Notes: generated by a model from the letters alone, not told the origin. Counted from the stretch's first letter, positions 1-9,964 are shown. The stretch is DNA of 64,000 nucleotides from an uncultured Methylococcaceae bacterium (GCA_903927955.1 CAIYOW010000056.1:1-64000); one strand, 5' to 3'. Made by a program: numbers and translations.

Positions 1-132
1 ATCTATGCCGTGTTCAAGCTGGAATGTTTGAAGATCAAACATAAAACCAACCATTTCGCCACACGGGCTAAGTTGTTTATAAAAGCGAACCAGATGGCGT
101 ATGAGGAGTTGCAGATATTACGGGCTGCGTAA
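1..132 (+). pseudogene. C-terminal fragment of a DDE-type transposase (truncated by window edge and/or degraded)
   Basis: Frame +1 reads IYAVFKLECLKIKHKTNHFATRAKLFIKANQMAYEELQILRAA*, resembling the C-terminus of IS transposases. Confidence 0.5.
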
Positions 133-135
133 CAT

Positions 136-357
136 CAGTTACTCACTGACGATACTGCTGCCCGACTTGCCGCAAAAAATATGGGCATATCGGCACATGG
201 TACTCTGGGTTTGCTCATTCGGGCAATACGTCAACAATCACGATCAAAGAGCCAAGTCTTGACATTGTTGCAAGATATCCCTTTACGCACCAGCTTGCAT
301 GTCCGCCCTTCACTATTAGCCGAGGTCATCAAAGAGTTGGAGCGATTTGCAAACTAA
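136..357 (+). pseudogene. C-terminal fragment of DUF3368/PIN-like predicted nucleic-acid-binding protein
   Basis: Open frame without start: QLLTDDTAARLAAKNMGISAHGTLGLLIRAIRQQSRSKSQVLTLLQDIPLRTSLHVRPSLLAEVIKELERFAN*; matches DUF3368 C-terminal pattern; begins right after the transposase stop. Confidence 0.6.
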
Positions 358-443
358 TGAATCCTAAATTTGATGCGTGTAATTTAACCCCCTCATATTC
401 TTTAGCGAGGTTTCCGGATGTAGCAAAGAAGAATCTGGGTCGT

Positions 444-489
444 CGTGGCACAGTTGTCCTGTATTACGCTACGCTGCATACAGGCTACA
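444..489 (+). repeat. 46-bp direct repeat, copy 1
   Basis: cgtggcacagttgtcctgtattacgctacgctgcatacaggctaca; second copy at 1173-1218 with one mismatch; contains CCTGTAT...ATACAGG inverted arms. Confidence 0.9.
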
Positions 490-523
490 GGGCTGTTATA
501 CTAAGTGAAAATTTTGCCTCTGC

Positions 524-805
524 TTGGTAACGGTCATGACATCCAGCCTAGAAATTAAATCCGTACATTATTTGCAACAGCATCCCGCTGATTTGGTAAA
601 CCAGGTCAATGCCACCCATTGCCCTATTATTATCACCCAAAATGGCGAGCCACGGGCGGTTCTGCAAGATTGTGAAAGCTACGAAAATACCCGTGCCGCC
701 TTGGCCCTGTTAAAATTACTGGCGCAAGCTGAGGGTGAAGTGAGGAACGGATTGGTGACTGACCAGGCACAGGTTTTTGCAAATTTAGAAGCATTGCTGA
801 GCTAA
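524..805 (+). CDS. Type II antitoxin, Phd/YefM family
   Basis: SLEIKSVHYLQQHPADLVNQVNATHCPIIITQNGEPRAVLQD is Phd/YefM-like; directly upstream of ParE/RelE-like toxin. Confidence 0.8.
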   Translation: MVTVMTSSLEIKSVHYLQQHPADLVNQVNATHCPIIITQNGEPRAVLQDCESYENTRAALALLKLLAQAEGEVRNGLVTDQAQVFANLEALLS

Positions 806-807
806 TA

Positions 808-1134
808 ATGCTGCCAGTATCGGTTTACTGGAGTAAAACCGCTGAAAGTGATTTGCTTGCCATCATTCGCTATATCAACAACAACCGCCCGCAAACTGCC
901 AAGAAAATACTTGCCTTAATCAAGGAAAAAACCGCCGATTTGGCTTTATTTCCAGAACGCGGGCGTATTGTGCCTGAACTTTCTGCCCACGGAGTCACGC
1001 TTTATCGAGAATTGATTATTGCGCCGTGGCGGGTAATTTACCGGTTTTCAGGGAATAGTGTTTTTGTGTTGGCAGTATTGGATTCGCGCCGTAATGTTGA
1101 AGATATTTTGTTGTCGCGTCTAATTTCTGCTTAA
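808..1134 (+). CDS. Type II toxin, RelE/ParE family
   Basis: VYWSKTAESDLLAIIRYINNNRPQTAKKILALIKEKTADLALFPERGRIVPEL...YRELIIAPWRVIYRF is a ParE/RelE signature; 2 nt after antitoxin stop. Confidence 0.85.
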   Translation: MLPVSVYWSKTAESDLLAIIRYINNNRPQTAKKILALIKEKTADLALFPERGRIVPELSAHGVTLYRELIIAPWRVIYRFSGNSVFVLAVLDSRRNVEDILLSRLISA

Positions 1135-1172
1135 CAAATAGCTTGAATGTGGTGAAGCGCAATCCGTGGCTG

Positions 1173-1218
1173 CGTGGCACAGTTGTCCTGTATTACGCTA
1201 CACTGCATACAGGCTACA
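1173..1218 (+). repeat. 46-bp direct repeat, copy 2
   Basis: cgtggcacagttgtcctgtattacgctacactgcatacaggctaca; one mismatch to 444-489. Confidence 0.9.
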
Positions 1219-1306
1219 TTACCCAATTCTAGCCGACCACTGTTTTTTTCCCTTACAGCAACAATCGGCGTTTAACTAATCAGCAAAAACCTTTACCATA
1301 GCAAGC

Positions 1307-1327
1307 CCGAAGCGTTGCTTCGGTTTC
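1307..1327 (+). terminator. Short hairpin upstream of lysC (CCGAAGC-gtt-GCTTCGG then TTTC)
   Basis: Perfect 7-bp stem with 3-nt loop followed by short T-rich run. Confidence 0.35.
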
Positions 1328-1357
1328 TTGGCAAGCATTATAAACACAGGTTTAAGC

Positions 1358-2581
1358 ATGGCACTTTATGTCTATAAATTCGGTGGCACGTCGGTCGGTA
1401 CGGTAGAGCGTATCAAAGCGGTTGCTGAAAAAGTAAAAACAGCCCATGATTCGGGCGATCAGATTGTAGTGGTGGTGTCAGCTATGAGCGGCGAAACCAA
1501 CCGCTTAATAGGTCTGGCAAAGGAAATGCAAGCGCAACCCAGCGAGCGGGAGTTGGATGTGCTGGTGTCCACCGGTGAACAAGTGACCATGGCGCTGTTG
1601 TCGATGGCCTTGCAGGCATTGGGTTGCGACGCTTGTTCCTATACCGGCGGGCAGGTGAAAATATTGACCGACAGTAGCCACACCAAGGCGCGTATCCGTA
1701 ACATTGACGATAGCCGCATCCATGCCGACCTTGACCAAGGCAAAGTGGTGGTGGTGGCGGGTTTTCAGGGGGTTGACGACAACGACAACATTACCACCTT
1801 AGGGCGCGGCGGTTCGGACACCACGGCAGTCGCCTTGGCGGCGGCCTTAAAGGCCGATGAATGCCTGATTTTTACCGATGTGGATGGTGTTTATACCACC
1901 GACCCACGCGTTGAACCCAAAGCCCGCCGCCTTGACCGCATCACCTTTGAAGAGATGTTGGAAATGGCCAGTTTAGGTTCTAAGGTCTTACAAATCCGTT
2001 CTGTCGAATTTGCGGGCAAATATAATGTTGCCTTGCGCGTTTTATCATCATTTACTGAAGGTAATGGCACACTCATTACTTACGAGGGATTCCCAATGGA
2101 AAGTGCTTTAATTTCCGGCATTGCTTTTAACCGTGACGAAGCAAAACTGACTATCACCGGCGTGCCGGATTTACCAGGCGTGGCCTATAAAATTTTAGGG
2201 CCCATTGCCGATGCCAATATTGAAGTGGATATGATTGTGCAGAATATTGCCGATGATGCCAGCACCGATTTTACTTTTACCGTACACCGCAATGATTACC
2301 AACGGGCCAAAGCGATTTTGGAGCAGACTTGCAGCGAGTTGGGCGCCAGAAAAGTTACCGGTGATGAAAGCATTGTAAAAGTGTCTATTGTCGGTGTCGG
2401 TATGCGTTCCCATGCCGGTATTGCCAGCACCATGTTCAAGACCTTGGCATCAGAAGGGATCAATATCCGCATGATTGCCACATCGGAAATTAAAATATCC
2501 GTAGTGGTTGATGAAAAATATATGGAGTTGGCGGTTAGGGCATTACATGCCGCTTTTAACTTGGACCAAATGACCGCCTAG
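1358..2581 (+). CDS. lysC: Aspartate kinase (listed ORF begins 1328 at TTG; ATG at 1358 more likely)
   Basis: [26 protein letters not shown]...[13 protein letters not shown]...two ACT domains. Confidence 0.97.
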   Translation: MALYVYKFGGTSVGTVERIKAVAEKVKTAHDSGDQIVVVVSAMSGETNRLIGLAKEMQAQPSERELDVLVSTGEQVTMALLSMALQALGCDACSYTGGQVKILTDSSHTKARIRNIDDSRIHADLDQGKVVVVAGFQGVDDNDNITTLGRGGSDTTAVALAAALKADECLIFTDVDGVYTTDPRVEPKARRLDRITFEEMLEMASLGSKVLQIRSVEFAGKYNVALRVLSSFTEGNGTLITYEGFPMESALISGIAFNRDEAKLTITGVPDLPGVAYKILGPIADANIEVDMIVQNIADDASTDFTFTVHRNDYQRAKAILEQTCSELGARKVTGDESIVKVSIVGVGMRSHAGIASTMFKTLASEGINIRMIATSEIKISVVVDEKYMELAVRALHAAFNLDQMTA

Positions 2582-2608
2582 CGGTGATTTGTTTTTTACG
2601 GTCGGAGT

Positions 2609-2637
2609 GTCGGGTTACGGCTAGCGCTTAACCCGAC
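2609..2637. repeat. REP-like palindrome
   Basis: GTCGGGTTA-cggctagcgct-TAACCCGAC, perfect 9-bp stem in intergenic DNA. Confidence 0.7.
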
Positions 2638-2667
2638 GATAGGTCAGTGATTTGTTATAACAGGGGC

Positions 2668-2869
2668 TTATTCTACTTTAACCTGAAATAATTGGTTAAA
2701 TACCCTGATCATGGCTTGCTGATCATAATAAGCCAAAATTCCAGCTTGTCTGATGACCAAGCGATTATCCAAGGTAAATAATTTCATTAGCAGGACGCCG
2801 CTTGTCCGCAGTCTGATCGGTAAACGGGAAAGGAACAACCACCACAGCAAATCTTTCAAAGGTCGGCAT
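2668..2869 (-). pseudogene. Degraded PemK/MazF-family toxin (N-terminus and C-terminus in different frames, central part missing)
   Basis: From ATG at 2869: MPTFERFAVVVVPFPFTDQTADKRRPA in one frame, then LLMKLFTLDNRLVIRQAGILAYYDQQAMIRVFNQLFQV in another; both are PemK/MazF motifs. Confidence 0.75.
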
Positions 2870-3083
2870 AAGCTATATCGTCAGCAGCAGAATTCCACTC
2901 GCTTAATAGGTCTTGCAGGGCAACAGTAAAAGCATTATCAATTGGTGGAGCTTTACGCAAATGTACACCGCTTTGATCAATTTCAAAAACAATCTGATCG
3001 CCATCCTGTAGCTCTAAGGCTGCCAGAACCCGCTCTGGAATGGTGGTTTGATTATGGTGCATTGATAGGCTGCTGGTTAGCAT
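2856..3083 (-). CDS. AbrB/MazE-family antitoxin
   Basis: SMHHNQTTIPERVLAALELQDGDQIVFEIDQSGVHLRKA is a SpoVT/AbrB-like fold; overlaps toxin start by 14 nt. Confidence 0.75.
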   Translation of the reverse strand: MLTSSLSMHHNQTTIPERVLAALELQDGDQIVFEIDQSGVHLRKAPPIDNAFTVALQDLLSEWNSAADDIAYADL

Positions 3084-3167
3084 AGCTTTAACTCCGGTTT
3101 TGTTGTTTGATGATCAATGCAAGCTGGCTTGGCTAACTCTACTAACCCCTACCCAGCCTAGGCATAA

Positions 3168-3494
3168 CTAACCCAAATCGGGACTGCGTTCGCCATTACT
3201 GATGCGGGCGCCTTCCAGCGCGTCGAGAATATAAATTTTACCGTCACCATGTTGGCGGCTGCAGGCGACTCGCATGATGGTGGTTAAGATAATTTCCACC
3301 AAATGCTCAGGGGCAAAAATTTCCAGGCGTATTTTAGGCATAAAGGGCCGGTAGTCTTGGATATGCTGGGTGCGTTCGCGCCCAAAGCCTTCGCATTCCA
3401 ACACAGTCATGCCGGGAAATCCCTGAATTTCCATTAATGCCAAGGTGATGGCGCTGAGTTTGTTGGGTTGGATATAAGCGCGAATTTCCTTCAT
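3168..3494 (-). CDS. P-II family nitrogen regulator-like protein associated with heavy-metal efflux
   Basis: MKEIRAYIQPNKLSAITLALMEIQGFPGMTVLECEGFGRE...DGKIYILDALEGARISNGE; P-II core; 9 bp from the RND pump gene. Confidence 0.8.
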   Translation of the reverse strand: MKEIRAYIQPNKLSAITLALMEIQGFPGMTVLECEGFGRERTQHIQDYRPFMPKIRLEIFAPEHLVEIILTTIMRVACSRQHGDGKIYILDALEGARISNGERSPDLG

Positions 3495-3503
3495 GGCTGT
3501 CCT

Positions 3504-6500
3504 TTAAGGTTCATCGGGTTCGGCAAAATATCGGTACAGTGCCGGTAGCAGAGTCAAGGTTAATAGGGTTGCGGTCAGCAGCCCGCCGATAATTACTACC
3601 GCGAAAGGCTTAGCGGTTTCTGAGCCGACGCTGGTGGAGAGCGCCGCTGGAAATAAGCCTAACATGGCCATCATGGCGGTCATCACCACAGGGCGAAGCC
3701 GACTTACAGAGCCGTTGACAATAGCGTCGTGCAAGCATTGCCCCTCTTTGCGAAGTTTGTTTAACTGGGTGATGAGAATGACACCATTCTGAACGGCTAT
3801 ACCGAACAAGGCAATAAAGCCGACCGCTGCGGAAACGCTTAAATTAATGCCTGTCGCTAATAATATCAAAATGCCGCCAATCATTCCAAACGGCACGTTC
3901 ATGACAATCAGCAAGGCATTTTTGATGGACATGAACGTCCAAAACAAAAGTATAAAAATCAGTCCTAAGCTGATGGGTACGATGACAGACAGGCGTTTCA
4001 TGGCCCGCTGTTGGTTCTCAAATTGACCACTCCAAACAATATGGTAGCCTGGGGGCAAATCGACTTGGGCGGCGACTTTTTGCTGGGCTTCAGCGACAAA
4101 ACTGCCTTGGTCGCGGTCGATTAAGTTACATTTGATAGCGATCCGCCGCATATTGTCTTCGCGGCTGATTCTTGATGCGCCTTGGTTGACTTTAATGGTG
4201 GCCAGTTCCGATAACGGGATGAGTTGCCGCCCCGGTGTCTTTACGGTTAACGCTTCTAGGGCCGCCACAGAATTACGGGCATTGTCTTCATAGCGTAGGG
4301 TGATGTCAAAGCGCCGTTCGCCTTCTAGGAATTGTGATGCTGCTTTACCACCCATACCAATTTCCAGCACTTTTTCGACATCGGCGACATTGATGCCATA
4401 GCGTGATACTTTGGCGCGGTCAATATCAACAATCACTTGCGCCAATCCGGCTTGCTGTTCTGCGGCAACGTCAGTAGCCCCTTGGATACTGGCTAAAATA
4501 TGAGTGACTTGGTCGGCACGGTTTTGCAGTGTGGCTAAATCGCTGCCAAATATTTTAATGGCGATCTCGCCTTTGACACCAGAAATGGCTTCTTCCACGT
4601 TGTCCTGAATAACTTGTGAAAAGTTGGTCAATATGCCCGGAAAAATGGCCAGTTCTTTATCCATGGCTTGTATCAGCTCATCTTTGCTGTTGTATCGCCA
4701 AGTATCTTTGGGCTTAAGATCAATTAAAACTTCTAGGTTATTGAAACCTTTTGGATCAGTGCCATCTTCCGGGCGGCCCAATTGGGTCAAAACCATTTTG
4801 GCTTCGGAAAAGGCCGCCAATTTGGCGCGTATTTGTTCCTCAAATGCTTTGGATGTTTTTAGGGATACCGGGGTTGGTAGGGTAATGGTCAGCCAAATGT
4901 TACCCTCGTCGAGTTTGGGCATAAACTCTGTGCCAATAAACCGTACCGATAACAAGCTTAAAGCCAATACGGCAACGGCGGAGATAAAAACTAATCGTGA
5001 ATGCCGCAAAACGGCTTCAAGAATACGCCGATAGTGCTGTTCCATCAGGTGCACAAGCGGATTATGGCTTTCGGCGAGTTTTGGCCCCAGCAGATAGGTC
5101 AGCATGGCGGGAACAAAGGTTAGGCTGAACAGCATGGAGGCGACCAGTGCAAAACTGAGTGTATACGCCATAGGGGAAAAAATTTTGGCTTCCACTTGCT
5201 GGAAAGTGAAAATGGGTAAAAAAGCGACAATGATAATGGCTTTGGAGAACAAGATGGGGCGTCCCATTTCTGTGGCGGTGTTTAATAAAGATTGCCGCAA
5301 ATGACGTATGTCGGCATTCTGGCGCAATTCTAAAGTGACTTGCACCATAACCGCCTCGACCAGCACAACGGCACTATCGACGATGATGCCGAAGTCAATG
5401 GCGCCTAAAGATATTAAGTTGGCGGATATGCCGTTAAGGTCAACCAGAATAAACGAAAACAGCAGGGAAATGGGAATGACCAGCGTCACCAATAATGCTG
5501 CCAGAAAACGCCTTAGAAATACCAATAGTATGATTAAAATCAGCGTGGCCCCTTCAATCATGTTGTGCATGACCGTATGCACGGTATGTTCGACCAGTTC
5601 GGTGCGGTCGTAAATGGGGGTGATTTTGACATTGGGCGGCAAGCCAAAGGTATTCAGTTCGGCAATTTTTTCTTTTACTCCGGCGAGGACATCAACGGCA
5701 TCGCGGCCTTTAATAAGTAATATCGTGCCTTCCACCACATCGTCACGCTGGTTCATGCCGACAATCCCTGTACGCGGTTGTGGGCCGACACTGATGTCGG
5801 CAACATCCCTAATAAGGACAGGCACCCCATCATTGCTGGCGACCACAATTTCGCCAATTTCGTCGGCAGATTTTAGCAAGCCGCTGCCGCGCACGATGAG
5901 CGCTTCGTCACCATGTTCAATATAGCCGCCACCGGTATTGGCATTGTTGGCGGCAATGGCATCAAAAACTTGGCTAAGTTCCAGCCGGTAATTTTTTAAA
6001 CTGTCCGGCTTGACCGATACTTTATATTCCTTAACCCCGCCGCCATAGGAAACGATATCAGCAACGCCTTGAACAGCGCGGATATGTGGTTCAATTATCC
6101 AGTCTTGAAGGGCTCGCTGTTCAATCAGTGGTAAATTTTTGGCATCTATCACATAGCGATAAATTTCGCCTACCCCCGTCGATAAAGGGCCCAGTTTGGG
6201 TGTGATGTCGCTAGGAATGTCGGCATTGTGCAAATGCTCCAAAACCTGTTGCCTAGAAAAATAATCTTCCGCTTTATCATCGAAAGTCAGTGTGACCACC
6301 GATAAACCAAAAATAGACACTGAACGCATGTTCATCAGATGCGGCAAGCCATTCATCACCCGTTCAATGGGTAAAGACACCTGTTTTTCCACTTCTTCGG
6401 GTGCTTGTCCCGGATACTGGGTGACCACTTGGACAAAGACGTTTTGCACATCAGGGAAAGCCTGCACCGGCAGGTTTTCAAAGGCGATAATACCGGAAAT

Positions 6501-6572
6501 AATAACGGCAACCGTCGTGCCAATGACCATCAGACGCTGTTGCAAGCAAAATGCTATTATTCTCTCGATCAT
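3504..6572 (-). CDS. CzcA/CusA-family heavy-metal RND efflux pump
   Basis: 1022 aa; MIERIIAFCLQQRLMVIGTTVAVIISGIIAFENLPVQAFPDVQN, typical HME-RND. Confidence 0.95.
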   Translation of the reverse strand: MIERIIAFCLQQRLMVIGTTVAVIISGIIAFENLPVQAFPDVQNVFVQVVTQYPGQAPEEVEKQVSLPIERVMNGLPHLMNMRSVSIFGLSVVTLTFDDKAEDYFSRQQVLEHLHNADIPSDITPKLGPLSTGVGEIYRYVIDAKNLPLIEQRALQDWIIEPHIRAVQGVADIVSYGGGVKEYKVSVKPDSLKNYRLELSQVFDAIAANNANTGGGYIEHGDEALIVRGSGLLKSADEIGEIVVASNDGVPVLIRDVADISVGPQPRTGIVGMNQRDDVVEGTILLIKGRDAVDVLAGVKEKIAELNTFGLPPNVKITPIYDRTELVEHTVHTVMHNMIEGATLILIILLVFLRRFLAALLVTLVIPISLLFSFILVDLNGISANLISLGAIDFGIIVDSAVVLVEAVMVQVTLELRQNADIRHLRQSLLNTATEMGRPILFSKAIIIVAFLPIFTFQQVEAKIFSPMAYTLSFALVASMLFSLTFVPAMLTYLLGPKLAESHNPLVHLMEQHYRRILEAVLRHSRLVFISAVAVLALSLLSVRFIGTEFMPKLDEGNIWLTITLPTPVSLKTSKAFEEQIRAKLAAFSEAKMVLTQLGRPEDGTDPKGFNNLEVLIDLKPKDTWRYNSKDELIQAMDKELAIFPGILTNFSQVIQDNVEEAISGVKGEIAIKIFGSDLATLQNRADQVTHILASIQGATDVAAEQQAGLAQVIVDIDRAKVSRYGINVADVEKVLEIGMGGKAASQFLEGERRFDITLRYEDNARNSVAALEALTVKTPGRQLIPLSELATIKVNQGASRISREDNMRRIAIKCNLIDRDQGSFVAEAQQKVAAQVDLPPGYHIVWSGQFENQQRAMKRLSVIVPISLGLIFILLFWTFMSIKNALLIVMNVPFGMIGGILILLATGINLSVSAAVGFIALFGIAVQNGVILITQLNKLRKEGQCLHDAIVNGSVSRLRPVVMTAMMAMLGLFPAALSTSVGSETAKPFAVVIIGGLLTATLLTLTLLPALYRYFAEPDEP

Positions 6573-6593
6573 GTCAACATTCCTTGGCTCAGT

Positions 6594-7790
6594 TTATGGT
6601 TTGCTGGCATCGGTTTCCAATTCCTCTTCAACCCGCAACATTAATGCGCCTTCTGTCACCAACCGCTCCCCAGCTTGCAGGCCCTGAAGGATAACGGCTT
6701 TATCTTTAAGACGTAGTCCTAATTTGACAGGGCGTTGTTGGTAATGGTTTTCATCTAAAGAGATAAACACATAATCGCTATTGCCTTCGGTGAAAATAGC
6801 GGTCAGGGGGATCATAATGGCTTGGTCATCAGGACTGCTTTCTACGGTGATGCTGGCATACATGCCCGGTAACAGGCGACCGTCAGGGTTGGGCAGCTCA
6901 CAACGTACCTGTATGGTGCGGGTGTTTTCGTCGAGCACTTGGCTAATATAGCTTACCGTTGCCGGAAATTGTGTCTCAGGGTATGCAGGCACGGTAATTG
7001 CCAGCTTTTGCCCTAATTTGATTTTACTGATATTGACTTCAAACACCTCCATTAGTACGGTCAAGTGGGTCAGGTCGGAAATGACAAATAATGGGGTGTC
7101 AGAATCGGGGCGCACTTCTGTGCCTGGGGTGACATTTCTTTCCACTACAATACCTTTAACTGACGAGCGCAGGGCAAAGTGTCCGTCGCTTTGCCCGGCT
7201 TCTATATGCAGGTTTTTCATCCGGTCTTTTGCTCGTCGCAACTCACTACTGACCCGGCTTAATTCATCTTGGGTTTGTTCCAGTTCTTTGCGTGCAACGG
7301 CCTTGCCTGCATATAGCTCTTGTTGGCGTTTAAATGCGCTGTTGGCGAGCATGACATCCGCTTGTGCTTTGGCGAAATCTGCCTCGGCATCGGCGACATC
7401 GGGGCTGTCTAGTTCCAGTAACACCGAACCCGCCTGCACAGGTGTGCCTAAGGCAATTGGCTTGCCGAACACCCGCCCGGAGACGGAGGTTCTTATTTGC
7501 GAAGTAAGGCTTTCGCTATAGGTGACTTTACCGGCCAAGGGTTGCAGCAAAGGATAGCGTGACCGTTGCAAGGGGGCTATTTTAATATAAGCTTTTTTGG
7601 GCGAGTCCATGGGCAAAAAAACTTCACCCGCCGTTTTTGTTTGGGCAGCTGGGGATTTGGCGGGTTGCGGCGGATTGGCGTTTTCGGTGCTGGTATTACA
7701 AGCGGATATTGAGATGGCGACCAGTAACCCTGTCCATCTTCTTGCGGTACTTTGGAAATATGTTTGCTTAATCATGTTGGTAAGGTACAC
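6594..7790 (-). CDS. RND efflux periplasmic adaptor subunit (CzcB-like)
   Basis: RTSVSGRVFGKPIALGTPVQAGSVLLELDSPDVADAEADFAKAQ...; HlyD/MFP features. Confidence 0.92.
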   Translation of the reverse strand: MYLTNMIKQTYFQSTARRWTGLLVAISISACNTSTENANPPQPAKSPAAQTKTAGEVFLPMDSPKKAYIKIAPLQRSRYPLLQPLAGKVTYSESLTSQIRTSVSGRVFGKPIALGTPVQAGSVLLELDSPDVADAEADFAKAQADVMLANSAFKRQQELYAGKAVARKELEQTQDELSRVSSELRRAKDRMKNLHIEAGQSDGHFALRSSVKGIVVERNVTPGTEVRPDSDTPLFVISDLTHLTVLMEVFEVNISKIKLGQKLAITVPAYPETQFPATVSYISQVLDENTRTIQVRCELPNPDGRLLPGMYASITVESSPDDQAIMIPLTAIFTEGNSDYVFISLDENHYQQRPVKLGLRLKDKAVILQGLQAGERLVTEGALMLRVEEELETDASKP

Positions 7791-7828
7791 AAGTGGTTTC
7801 AGGGTGGTGCAATGCTAGGCTAATAACC

Positions 7829-9235
7829 CTATCTTTTTGTATTATTGATATTATTGGGTGGGGGCAGGAGGGTATTATTAGGTTCAAGCCCGATTGATTT
7901 CGCCAGATCATAATAAGCATTGGTGCGGTCGATCAGTGCCAGATAATATTCATGCATGATATTTTTATAGCTGCGCTGGGCATCAATAAAATCAAGCACG
8001 CTGGTGGCACCTTTGCTATAGGCCAGTTCTGCGCTGTCCCTGACATCCACAGCGGCTTTTAGCAAGCCGTCTTCAAAACGATGGACGATTTTGTCGGTGC
8101 TTTGCCAAGTTGCCAAGGCACTGACCACGTCATTGCGGATGGTGAGTCCGGTTTGCTCCAGGGTTAGTTGGTTCTGGTTCAAATTGACGACCGCTTTATT
8201 GGCTTCGCCTTGGTATTGGTAGAATGCGGGTAAAGGTACGCTTAAACCGACAAAGCCCGAATCGAGTACGTTGTTGCTGGGGTCGCGGGCATAACCGGCC
8301 ATCACCGTGACATCGGGGTATTTAAGGCGATGCGCCAACTCCAGCTCTTTCTTGGCTTGCTCAGCCCGTAGTTTGTCGGCCTGCAAATCGGGGCGCAGTG
8401 CCAATGCTTTGTCAATCAGTTGCTGTTGGCTCAGGTACTGGCCAATATCTTTTATTTCCGGCCACTGTTCTTTGGCTTCGTAAGCCATGCTTTGCTCGGG
8501 CCAACGCAAAATCATTGCCAAATTGGCTTTTGCTTGTTCTACGGCTGTCCGTGCTTTGTCCAAATCCGATTCGGCGCGTATGGCTTCTATGTTGACCCGA
8601 AGGAAATCGGATTCGGCGATATCACCGCCCTTTAGGCGCAACCGGTTGGCATTGGCAATGGTTTGGTAGTGGTTGACAATTTCTTGGGCCAGCCAGCGGG
8701 CTTTTTGGCTCTGCAGCAAGTTGTAATAGGCATCCCTGACCATATTGGAGAATATCCGCAAGGCATCACGGAAATCTTGTTCCGCCGCTTGAGTGGCAAA
8801 ACCGCTGCTTTCGATACGTAAGCCGCGTTTGCCCGCCACGTCAATCAATTGGCTAAAAGAATAATATTCCGCTGCACCACAGGACACGCCAGGGCTATGG
8901 TTGCAGCCTTCCGCTGAGGAACCCTTGTTAATGTTTTTGCTTAATTCCGAGAGCTGGAAACTGAATGTCGGGTTGGGGATGGCTGAAGCAATAATGGCGT
9001 CAGCTTGGGATTGGTCGATAGCGTATTGCGCGGCGATCAGGTCGAGGTTGCGCTGAAAAAAAATGGCCAGCACTTCATCAATGGACAGTACCTTTGCCGT
9101 TGTTTCCTTGTATTGTTCTTGCGCAGTGACAGCAACAGCAAAACATAACAACAGCAGTGTTGTTATTGACTTTAAGTAAATGGTTTTCATTGGTTTTTTA
9201 TGGCTACCAAAAAATATCAAGCGTCCAAGCTGCAC
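7829..9235 (-). CDS. Outer-membrane efflux protein, TolC/CzcC family (likely start 9190)
   Basis: Signal peptide MKTIYLKSITTLLLLCFAVAVTAQ, OEP repeats. Confidence 0.9.
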   Translation of the reverse strand: MQLGRLIFFGSHKKPMKTIYLKSITTLLLLCFAVAVTAQEQYKETTAKVLSIDEVLAIFFQRNLDLIAAQYAIDQSQADAIIASAIPNPTFSFQLSELSKNINKGSSAEGCNHSPGVSCGAAEYYSFSQLIDVAGKRGLRIESSGFATQAAEQDFRDALRIFSNMVRDAYYNLLQSQKARWLAQEIVNHYQTIANANRLRLKGGDIAESDFLRVNIEAIRAESDLDKARTAVEQAKANLAMILRWPEQSMAYEAKEQWPEIKDIGQYLSQQQLIDKALALRPDLQADKLRAEQAKKELELAHRLKYPDVTVMAGYARDPSNNVLDSGFVGLSVPLPAFYQYQGEANKAVVNLNQNQLTLEQTGLTIRNDVVSALATWQSTDKIVHRFEDGLLKAAVDVRDSAELAYSKGATSVLDFIDAQRSYKNIMHEYYLALIDRTNAYYDLAKSIGLEPNNTLLPPPNNINNTKR

Positions 9236-9481
9236 CAGCTTAACAGCCCATTATACACCATTATGGGGCAAGCTAATTTTGTCGCAAGGCGCGTGCCGTT
9301 AGCCAGGGGATGCTGCCAACGAAGCGTCAGCCAAGTTATAAGCTTGTTTCGTGCCAAATTTAAAAATAAAATAAATTAAAATAAAACAATAGGTTGTTTT
9401 TTTGCGGGATAAAAATCGGCTGGGATGGCGGGAGTTAAGGTGGAAATGAACCTAAGGCAATGGTTGTTTATTGGCGTATGT

Positions 9482-9964
9482 TTAGCGTGACAGCACCAGT
9501 TTGCCACTGACTTGTCCCAGCGTGGCTGGTTCGCGGTTGAGCTGGATTTGTTTGACCGAAAAACCATTTTGTTTCTGGAGTACGGCAAGCCAGGCCGCCA
9601 GTTTGTCAAAATTGCATTTTTCCAGTCCTAAATGGGGACTGGCGGGGTCTTCGGAGACGATTTGCTTGATACAGGGTTTAATATCCAGTTGGCTACTGCT
9701 GGCATCGATGATCGCCAGCGGCGATTGTCCGTCGTCGGCAGGCTGTTCGGCTTGGTTTTGCCTCAGTTGCGCGACTTCGGCATTGAGCGAAGTTAAGAAA
9801 ATCTTGAGTTGCTGTTGGTTAGCCAGCGCAGCATCAAGCTTTTTCTGCCCGTCGATCAGGGGAGCGTAGGCAAATGCATAGAGACCCAAACACAACAGCA
9901 GGCTCATACCGCCCAGTAATAAGTTGCGTTCGCGTAGCGATAATTTTTGTAGATAGTCGATCAT
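9482..9964 (-). CDS. gspM: Type II secretion protein GspM
   Basis: IDYLQKLSLRERNLLLGGMSLLLCLGLYAFAYAPL; position after gspL. Confidence 0.8.
   Translation of the reverse strand: MIDYLQKLSLRERNLLLGGMSLLLCLGLYAFAYAPLIDGQKKLDAALANQQQLKIFLTSLNAEVAQLRQNQAEQPADDGQSPLAIIDASSSQLDIKPCIKQIVSEDPASPHLGLEKCNFDKLAAWLAVLQKQNGFSVKQIQLNREPATLGQVSGKLVLSR

Noticed and set aside
2195-2481. Minus-strand ORFs inside lysC
   Set aside because: Shadow frames of a clearly conserved aspartate kinase.
4624-5925. Series of plus-strand ORFs (136, 66, 101, 103 aa)
   Set aside because: Antisense to the well-supported CzcA/CusA gene; no recognisable motifs.
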